The notes under the pieces were generated by a model. The model did not search any database and was not told the origin of the DNA. It saw only the letters and a program-made list of their open reading frames with translations. The translations under genes were made by a program, and so were the position numbers. From assembly GCA_026196875.1 (NCBI GenBank), contig JAPHTP010000154.1, positions 1 to 38,731 of the forward strand: DNA of 38,731 bases. Reading direction: 5' to 3'. How positions within the stretch are numbered: the first letter of the stretch is position 1; each line of letters opens with the position of its first letter. Shown one piece after another: positions 33,407 through 38,731 of the stretch. The DNA is from Kangiellaceae bacterium. Lineage in GTDB: Bacteria > Pseudomonadota > Gammaproteobacteria > Enterobacterales > Kangiellaceae.

Positions 33407-34124
33407 GATTAATCGCTCGCATTAACGCAGCTTCAGCTAACAACTTATTTGAGTCCAGAGTTTTAATGCCCGCATTTTGATCGTTGATTATCAGCGGGAT
33501 TTCGGTGCAACCCAATATTATTCCATCACAACCTTGCGATTTTAAATCGCTTACTACTGTTAGAAAGTAGTCTATTGTTTCTGGCTTAAATTGATTGCGA
33601 ACCAATTCCTGCATAATCAATCTTCCTATGGTTTCGATTTGCGATACCTTAGGTCTAATCCAACCTAAACCCGCTTGATCAAGTTTATCTGGATAAACAT
33701 TGCTGTTTACTAACCAATCGGTACCAAGAATACCAAGCTTAGTTAAATGGTTTTGCCGGGCGTTTTCGATAACGCCGTCAGCGATATGTAACCAAGGTAA
33801 TGGCGAATTATCTTCAACAAGGCGAAAGGCTTGGTGGATAGTATTATCAGGGCAAATCAAAAAATCTGCTCCGGCAGCCTTAAGCTTATCTGCCGAAGAA
33901 AGCATCAACTCTGCTATCCCAGATAAATCATTGTTATCTAAACAGTCGACATAGTTAGCAAGTGAGTGCGTATGCATCGAGACTTGAGGGTGCACGTATT
34001 GACCCAAGTACTTTTCAGCCTCTAAACAAATCGTTTTATAGCACAGCGTTGCGCCCTCGGCAGAACAGCCGACAATACCAATATGTTTTAACGAATCTAT
34101 ACAGGATTGGTTTTGCTTGTCCAC
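33399..34124 (-). CDS. Aspartate/glutamate racemase family, first catalytic Cys absent
   Basis: 241 residues. It belongs to the two-cysteine Asp/Glu racemase superfamily (HIGIVGCSAEGATLCY; GCDGIILGCTEIPLII). The second catalytic site Cys206 (GCTE) is present. At the first site, normally PCNTxH, it reads CPDNTIH (91-97): Asp93 replaces the catalytic Cys, with a Cys two residues before. Some family members use a single cysteine (E. coli YgeA), so it may still act on one enantiomer, or do other chemistry. First gene of the operon with the acetyltransferase and oxidoreductase. Start ATG 34124. Confidence 0.85.
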   Translation of the reverse strand: MDKQNQSCIDSLKHIGIVGCSAEGATLCYKTICLEAEKYLGQYVHPQVSMHTHSLANYVDCLDNNDLSGIAELMLSSADKLKAAGADFLICPDNTIHQAFRLVEDNSPLPWLHIADGVIENARQNHLTKLGILGTDWLVNSNVYPDKLDQAGLGWIRPKVSQIETIGRLIMQELVRNQFKPETIDYFLTVVSDLKSQGCDGIILGCTEIPLIINDQNAGIKTLDSNKLLAEAALMRAINHE

Positions 34125-34217
34125 TGCAAGTTGAATTCCTTAGCCAATAGTTTTCTCAAGCTTATCAAAGTTTCAAAAGCGATCCTAACGGTTGAGTGGT
34201 AGTAATTACCTTAAGAT

Positions 34218-35681
34218 TCAATTCGCGACCGGCAAAGCAAATCTGAAATTAGCCCCGCCCTTTGGATTGTTGCCCGCCTTTATCTCACTTCCCAAAAGTG
34301 CAACCAGTTTCTTGGTAATTGTTAAACCCAGGCCGATATGTCGATTACCATCTTCTTTGGCATTCTTGCCTCGGTAACGCGGGTCAAACAAATAAGGTAA
34401 TTCATCCTGATTTATTCCTGTACCATTGTCGAGAACCGCTAACTGGATCTGCTTGGTTACCGGGTCATATTTTGCTGCAATATTAATGCAACCGCCTTGC
34501 AGTGTATGACGAATGGCATTTTCCAATAAATTTGTGAACACCCTTTCGAGTTTGCCAATGTCCGTCGAAACCAATAATGATTCGTCATCGAGTTGTACTT
34601 CGATCGAAATATCTTTGCGCTGGCAAGTTATCGAAAACTTGTCCACCATATCGTAGAGTAATTCGGCAATAGGAAAGCGTTCATTCGCTACGTTGACTTG
34701 ACCGGATTCAAGATGGGCCAACTCGAAAATTTGATCAACAAACCCCTTCAGAGAGCGAGCGCTTTTCAAACAGCGATCGATGAAAGCTTTTTGGTCATGC
34801 TCTGAAAGCTCAGTGCCTTTCAATTGAATGGTCTCCAAAAATCCTTGCAATGAAGCGAGTGGGGTTCTTAGGTCATGAGAAAGGTGCGCAAGCAATTCTC
34901 TCCTTTCGGTATCAACCATCGAGAGCTGCTTTATTTGTTGATTAACCTGGGAGATCAGTTGATTAAAACTATTGGTGAGCTCTGTTACCTCGACGCCACT
35001 TTTATCAATGTCAACTAGCGGTAATTGGTTTTCGTGATCTGGTTGTAAGTCGCAAACTTGGTGAGTTAGCTTTTTGAGGGGCCTAACAAAAAAACGGATA
35101 GTCACCAGCAAACAAATTAGTAGAAATAACACGGAGGCTATAGTGACTGTACCGACGACTTGAATACGCTCGTTATTTTTTACGCCATTAAATATACTGT
35201 CGTATTTTTGTCCGCCAATGATAACGAACAAATAGCCTCGGGTTTTACCTTCTTTGATAATTGGCGCCGCAGAAAAAATTTTCTGTTTATCGCTTCTTGG
35301 GTCGTCTGCGTATATTGGGTAACTCATGCTTTCGGCCAGCATTGATTTTACTGGAGCGAGGTCAATTTTCTCCCTTTTTACTTCACCGGGCTTAGCTGAG
35401 TAGGTTAAAACGTTTCCTTTGATATCCAGTACGTAAAATTCGAAATTCTGGCCTAATATCATCATTGAATGAAACAGGTTCTCTAACGCTTTTTTATCAT
35501 GCGCGCCATCGGATAGTAGTGGATTATCATGGACCAAATGGGCGGCTAGTTCTTTGTGCAACTCTTGCTCAGCTTTATCTCGAGAAATTGCTTCAAATGT
35601 ACGGCTTACGCAAACAAATGTTCCAACTATCAGCACGAACACTAACAACAAAGAAATTGTAAGTTTTTGATATAAAGTCAT
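34218..35681 (-). CDS. Sensor histidine kinase (HAMP-HisKA-HATPase)
   Basis: 487 residues: two membrane helices (about 6-26 and 172-196) bracket a periplasmic sensor region of about 145 residues, followed by HAMP (197-250), HisKA with HLSHDLRTPLASLQGF (phospho-acceptor His269) and an ATPase domain with NLLENAIRHT, LDNGTGI and GLGLTITKKL. Complete and apparently active. It follows the response-regulator gene after 27 bases. Upstream on the same strand are two spondin-domain proteins, possible targets or ligands. The signal is unknown. Confidence 0.93.
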   Translation of the reverse strand: MTLYQKLTISLLLVFVLIVGTFVCVSRTFEAISRDKAEQELHKELAAHLVHDNPLLSDGAHDKKALENLFHSMMILGQNFEFYVLDIKGNVLTYSAKPGEVKREKIDLAPVKSMLAESMSYPIYADDPRSDKQKIFSAAPIIKEGKTRGYLFVIIGGQKYDSIFNGVKNNERIQVVGTVTIASVLFLLICLLVTIRFFVRPLKKLTHQVCDLQPDHENQLPLVDIDKSGVEVTELTNSFNQLISQVNQQIKQLSMVDTERRELLAHLSHDLRTPLASLQGFLETIQLKGTELSEHDQKAFIDRCLKSARSLKGFVDQIFELAHLESGQVNVANERFPIAELLYDMVDKFSITCQRKDISIEVQLDDESLLVSTDIGKLERVFTNLLENAIRHTLQGGCINIAAKYDPVTKQIQLAVLDNGTGINQDELPYLFDPRYRGKNAKEDGNRHIGLGLTITKKLVALLGSEIKAGNNPKGGANFRFALPVAN

Positions 35682-35708
35682 GATCTTAAAATTAATATTA
35701 AATAGGAA

Positions 35709-36446
35709 TTAGTTGAGTTGACACTTTTCTTTACTGAAACGGTAACCGACTCCCCATACTGTTTGTATAATTTGGTCACCACCTTTAACAATCTGCATTT
35801 TATTTCTTAGTCGATTGATGTGCGAATTTACCGTATGCTCATATCCGTCGTGGTTATAACCCCAAACTTTATCGAGTAGTTGAGTTCGTGAAAAAACTTG
35901 CTCTGGATGCATGGCAAAGAAGTTGAGTAAATCAAATTCTAAAGCCGTTAGATTTATTTTTTGTTGAGCAATTAAAACGCTTCTCTGACGAGGGTCGACA
36001 CTCAGGCGTCCAATTTGAGTTGATTGATCAGCGACAGAATTATTTGGCAAACCTTCTTGTCCAACATAACTCTTACCAAGATAAGCCTGGCTGCGTTTAA
36101 TGCGAGTTCTCACTCGGGCTTGCAATGATGGAATACTAAATGGTTTGGTCATGTAATCGTCGGCACCGACTTCCAGGCCGATAATTTGATCGAGTTCAGA
36201 GCTTTTTGCTGTCAACATCAATATGGGCTGCTCCGGTTTTAGTTCGCGAACTTCTTTGCAAACCTCCAACCCAGATTTGCCGGGCAAGGCTATGTCGAGG
36301 ATAACTAATGCATAATTTTTATTGACGATTCTGTCAACTGCAGTATCGCCGCGAGGGCAAATATCGCAATTTAAATTAATATCGTTTAAATTGACTTTGA
36401 GTAATTCAGCGATATCTTGGTCGTCTTCAACTATTAGAATTTCCAT
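35709..36446 (-). CDS. OmpR/PhoB-type response regulator
   Basis: 245 residues. Receiver domain: acidic pair Glu7/Asp8 with Asp9, phospho-acceptor Asp51 in VILDIALPGKSG, and Lys in MTKPFS. C-terminal winged helix (about 145-240) with LTALEFDLLNFFAMHPEQVFSR and DGYEHTVNSHINRLRNKM, GVGYRF. A transcription activator paired with the kinase downstream. A hairpin (36477-36495) separates it from the spondin genes. Confidence 0.94.
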   Translation of the reverse strand: MEILIVEDDQDIAELLKVNLNDINLNCDICPRGDTAVDRIVNKNYALVILDIALPGKSGLEVCKEVRELKPEQPILMLTAKSSELDQIIGLEVGADDYMTKPFSIPSLQARVRTRIKRSQAYLGKSYVGQEGLPNNSVADQSTQIGRLSVDPRQRSVLIAQQKINLTALEFDLLNFFAMHPEQVFSRTQLLDKVWGYNHDGYEHTVNSHINRLRNKMQIVKGGDQIIQTVWGVGYRFSKEKCQLN

Positions 36447-36476
36447 TGGTCAGCAGCCTTTCTATTTGTTAGTAAA

Positions 36477-36495
36477 GAGGCCAACTGGTGGCCTC
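36477..36495 (-). terminator. Hairpin between the spondin and response-regulator genes
   Basis: GAGGCCA and TGGCCTC form a perfect 7-bp stem around a five-base loop, about 30 bases past the stop of the second spondin gene. On the minus strand it is followed by TTTACTAAC, a weak T tail. It may only partly stop transcription, allowing some read-through into the two-component genes. Confidence 0.55.
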
Positions 36496-36526
36496 GAATA
36501 GGTCGAAGAGTAAGGCCTGATTTTAT

Positions 36527-37243
36527 TTATCGGGTACGTAAAATCCTGACAGTCGATACTGGGTTATCAAAGCGATGAGATTGATTAAGAACAGAAGTCG
36601 TCAAACCATCGTCCAGCGATACAACTCCTGGGTGTCTATGCACAAAATCTCGATCGTCACGCGTACTATTGAACCCCTCGCCGCCATCAGCAGGCCCGGG
36701 AATTGTCCCTTGAGCTTCTGAGTTACCTTCGGTACCAGCATCGTAAGCGGTTACTCTAAAGGTTAAAGAGTCACCAACTGCCATATTTGTTACATCGACA
36801 GAAGAAATGCCGGTAAATGCATCATTGGTATTCACTAGCATGGTCGCTACAGAAAGATATAATTCGCCAGTTTCAAGTGTCTGAATGGGCACCACATCTT
36901 CCGCGCCAGGCATGATAATTTCGCCACCCGAAGCGCCTTCCATTACAAAACTTTCAGCTAACATTGCAGAGTTGTCACCACCTTCCGCCATGGTTTCCAG
37001 CGCTTCAGAGGCTGCTTGGTTAAGCTGCCAAAAACTGCCACTTTGGTGTAATGCCACGGCCGCAGGGGAAAAAGGCTGGTTGTGGGTAATATTAGTTACT
37101 ACTACCTGAAACGTTTTAGGAATGGGTTGTACCGGGGGAGGCGCAGGAGTGTCGTTGTCGTCGCTGCACGCTGCTAAAGTTAAAGCAAACAAGCTGAACA
37201 GTGATGGCTTTAGTAAATTTGATTTTCTGGAAAAAATAGTCAT
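36527..37243 (-). CDS. Spondin-domain lipoprotein
   Basis: 238 residues. The signal peptide ends in a lipobox (LTLAAC), followed by a Pro-rich linker and a Spondin_N-type domain: FQVVVTNITHNQPFSPAAVALHQSGSFWQLNQAAS, LETMAEGGDN, then VTAYDAGTEGNSE. I chose ATG at 37243 because AGGAGG lies eight bases before it; the ATG at 37249 is only two bases from that site. It should be an anchored envelope protein. It is a close paralogue of the next gene upstream, 14 bases away. Bacterial spondin-domain proteins are uncharacterised. Confidence 0.85.
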   Translation of the reverse strand: MTIFSRKSNLLKPSLFSLFALTLAACSDDNDTPAPPPVQPIPKTFQVVVTNITHNQPFSPAAVALHQSGSFWQLNQAASEALETMAEGGDNSAMLAESFVMEGASGGEIIMPGAEDVVPIQTLETGELYLSVATMLVNTNDAFTGISSVDVTNMAVGDSLTFRVTAYDAGTEGNSEAQGTIPGPADGGEGFNSTRDDRDFVHRHPGVVSLDDGLTTSVLNQSHRFDNPVSTVRILRTR

Positions 37244-37257
37244 GACCATTTCCTCCT

Positions 37258-37953
37258 TTACAGTACTTCAACACGAATTCGTAACACTGGATTTAACCAA
37301 CGATGAATACGTGAGTCGACATCGCTTTTACCGGCAGTGGCATCATCGTCACCTAAGTTTCCGCGGTGGATATGTACGGTTTGGTTAGTTTCTTCTGTGG
37401 TTACGCCTGTTGCATTAGTGCCGCCATCGCCCCCTGGTGCTACCGGAATACCCGCGGCTCCCGGCGCGCCTCCACCATTAATGATTTCGTCATTAGCTTC
37501 GGTGCCTGCGTCGTAAGCATTGACGTTTATCCAGTAAACTCCCGGCTCACTAGGTATTTGCCAAGCGTCAACACCGGCAAAGCCATCATTTGTTGGAAGT
37601 AGCATAGAAGATAATGAAAGGTACCCCATTGAGCCCGTATCGAGCATGAAATTAGTTGAGGCTCCGGGGGCCAAAAGTCCACCAGCGGGGTTTTCAACTA
37701 TTTCTGCATTAGCTGTGGTTAACATGTTAACTAGCCCACTTATATCTCCGCCTTCTGCCATGGCTTGCAACTCAGGTGTTGCTGCCTGGCCAACCTGGAA
37801 AATATGGGTGCTATCGTCATGTCCGGCAACCACAAAAGGGGTGAAGTGAATGCCATGAGTTAAATTGGATATAGTGATATCGAGCTGCGCTGCTTGGCTC
37901 GAAAAAGAAAAAGCAGCAAGAGATGCCGCCACCGCTAGCTTGTTAAATTTCAT
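37258..37953 (-). CDS. Spondin-domain secreted protein
   Basis: 231 residues, signal peptide about 1-22 (SFSSQAAQLD), then LDITISNLTHGIHFTPFVVAGHDDSTHIFQVGQAATPELQAMAEGGDIS and INVNAYDAGTEANDE, paralogous to the lipoprotein that follows. No lipobox, so it is probably secreted or periplasmic. A Gly/Ala-rich loop (GGGAPGAAGIPVAPGGDGG) and RIHRWLNPVLRIRVEVL end the domain. First of the two spondin genes, with an 80-base intergenic region upstream next to the XRE-type gene. Confidence 0.87.
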   Translation of the reverse strand: MKFNKLAVAASLAAFSFSSQAAQLDITISNLTHGIHFTPFVVAGHDDSTHIFQVGQAATPELQAMAEGGDISGLVNMLTTANAEIVENPAGGLLAPGASTNFMLDTGSMGYLSLSSMLLPTNDGFAGVDAWQIPSEPGVYWINVNAYDAGTEANDEIINGGGAPGAAGIPVAPGGDGGTNATGVTTEETNQTVHIHRGNLGDDDATAGKSDVDSRIHRWLNPVLRIRVEVL

Positions 37954-38049
37954 TTTATCTTCCTCTGTTGATTTTCAGACTACAGATTAATCAGAGAAAT
38001 TCTCAACAGAGTCACGGAATTATCACAAAACTGTAACGATGAAATAATT

Positions 38050-38731
38050 TTAATTATTCGATATAAAAAATTGGCGAGTTTCCTCATCAAGCGGAAAATA
38101 TTGCTCAATGGTTAATTCTTGCATGGTGATATCCACTGCGGTACCAAAAGTAGCGAGAGTTGAAAACAACCTGAGTTTTAAGTCGCCCAGGTTAAGTGTC
38201 ACATTTACCATCGGCTTGGCTGGTTCAATAAAAGATATACTCTGCCAATTGTCAGGAATACCAGGGTAATTCAATAGCTTATCTAACCGATCGGAGTGGC
38301 GATCTTGATACATTATTTTTTCACGGTGTAAACGCTGTAAGATGAGCGCTGCTACTTCATCCCAATTTTCAATAAAGGGTTTGAAAGCATTTGGGTCGAA
38401 CAACATCTCTAAAATATTCTGCGTTTCAGGAAAGTCAGGTTGAATTTCGCAAAATACTTGCATCATTTTTTGCTGTGGCTCGTTTGCCAGAAGGATGTTC
38501 CAGTCCCAATCAAATACAACTGCAGGGTAAGGTGCATGATTGTTCAAAATAATAGTTAAGGCGTCTTTAACTGGCTTCATTTCAGGTTGATCGATATTCA
38601 TCCGGCTATAGGCTTCAGCAAAGCCGGCTGCGGAAAACAAAATATTTCTCTCGCTTAATGGAATATCGAGAGAGTTAGATAAACGTATGATCATTTCGCG
38701 ACTGGGTTTTGCTTTGCCAGTTTCTAAGAAG
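38050..38731 (-). CDS. XRE-type HTH regulator with MmyB-like domain, N-terminus beyond right edge
   Basis: The frame continues past 38731. The visible part begins FLETGKAKPSREMIIRLSNSLDIPLSERN, the end of an XRE helix-turn-helix domain, followed by a ligand-binding domain of MmyB type: AFAEAYSRMN..., PYPAVVFDWDWNILLANEP, and NVTLNLGDLKLRLFSTLATFGTAVDITMQELTIEQYFPLDEET. About 227 residues visible. It is a transcription regulator, ligand unknown. It lies just upstream of the spondin genes on the same strand, with about 95 bases between. Confidence 0.9.
   Translation of the reverse strand, partial: FLETGKAKPSREMIIRLSNSLDIPLSERNILFSAAGFAEAYSRMNIDQPEMKPVKDALTIILNNHAPYPAVVFDWDWNILLANEPQQKMMQVFCEIQPDFPETQNILEMLFDPNAFKPFIENWDEVAALILQRLHREKIMYQDRHSDRLDKLLNYPGIPDNWQSISFIEPAKPMVNVTLNLGDLKLRLFSTLATFGTAVDITMQELTIEQYFPLDEETRQFFISNN

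Noticed and set aside
1-38731. tRNA, rRNA, CRISPR arrays, insertion sequences, prophage or att sites
   Set aside because: I looked for tRNA-like cloverleaves, spaced direct repeats, transposase or integrase motifs and found none.

Overview
The window reads as chromosomal DNA of a gammaproteobacterium with moderate to low GC. The markers are the AlgZ/AlgR pair beside hemC-hemD-hemX-hemY, exodeoxyribonuclease I, a YheV-type zinc ribbon, YheS-type ABC-F halves, a TIGR03545/TIGR03546 pair and DUF3012/DUF3135 genes. A marine Oceanospirillales/Kangiella-like relative fits best, but that is inference. No rRNA, tRNA, CRISPR, insertion sequence or phage gene is visible. Coding density is high and most genes lie on the minus strand.

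Layout. 1-6.3 kb: the N-terminus of a chemoreceptor-like protein running off the left edge, a 2OG-Fe(II) oxygenase, the TIGR03546-TIGR03545 envelope pair on the plus strand, a PAS-GGDEF diguanylate cyclase, a DUF523 protein, a DUF4440 protein with no ordinary start codon, and a small membrane protein. 6.5-12.2 kb: sbcB, three small proteins (two lipoproteins and a DUF1272 zinc protein) and a 1069-residue beta-propeller/amidohydrolase. 12.5-19.4 kb: algZ-algR on the plus strand converge on the minus-strand hemC-hemD-hemX-hemY operon, followed by a DUF3135 gene. 19.8-25.9 kb: an AtoE-type fatty-acid permease, a plus-strand yheV-hpt-MTA nucleosidase operon behind a striking palindrome, a regulator made of two AraC DNA-binding domains, and a yheS gene cut in two by one in-frame TAA. 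26-31.9 kb: aldo/keto reductase, AlaX editing protein, three small envelope proteins, and an acyltransferase-3 protein divergent from a membrane-bound LytTR regulator. 32-38.7 kb: a tight racemase / AAC(6')-like acetyltransferase / Gfo-Idh-MocA operon, a histidine kinase and response regulator downstream of two tandem spondin-domain secreted proteins, and the C-terminal part of an XRE/MmyB-type regulator at the right edge.

How the genes work together. Clear functional blocks are haem synthesis (hydroxymethylbilane synthase, uroporphyrinogen III synthase, HemX, HemY), purine and methylthioadenosine salvage, and several signalling modules: two two-component systems, a c-di-GMP synthase, a membrane LytTR regulator, an AraC-type and an XRE-type regulator. 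The items most worth a second look are the ochre stop inside yheS, the tandem-AraC regulator whose reading frame begins at ATT-ATC behind a good Shine-Dalgarno, the spondin/two-component locus, the TIGR03545/03546 AsmA-like pair, the tetO-like palindrome before yheV, and a GC-rich structured intergenic block near 27.0-27.2 kb. All calls rest on reading the translations and motifs; no search was run.
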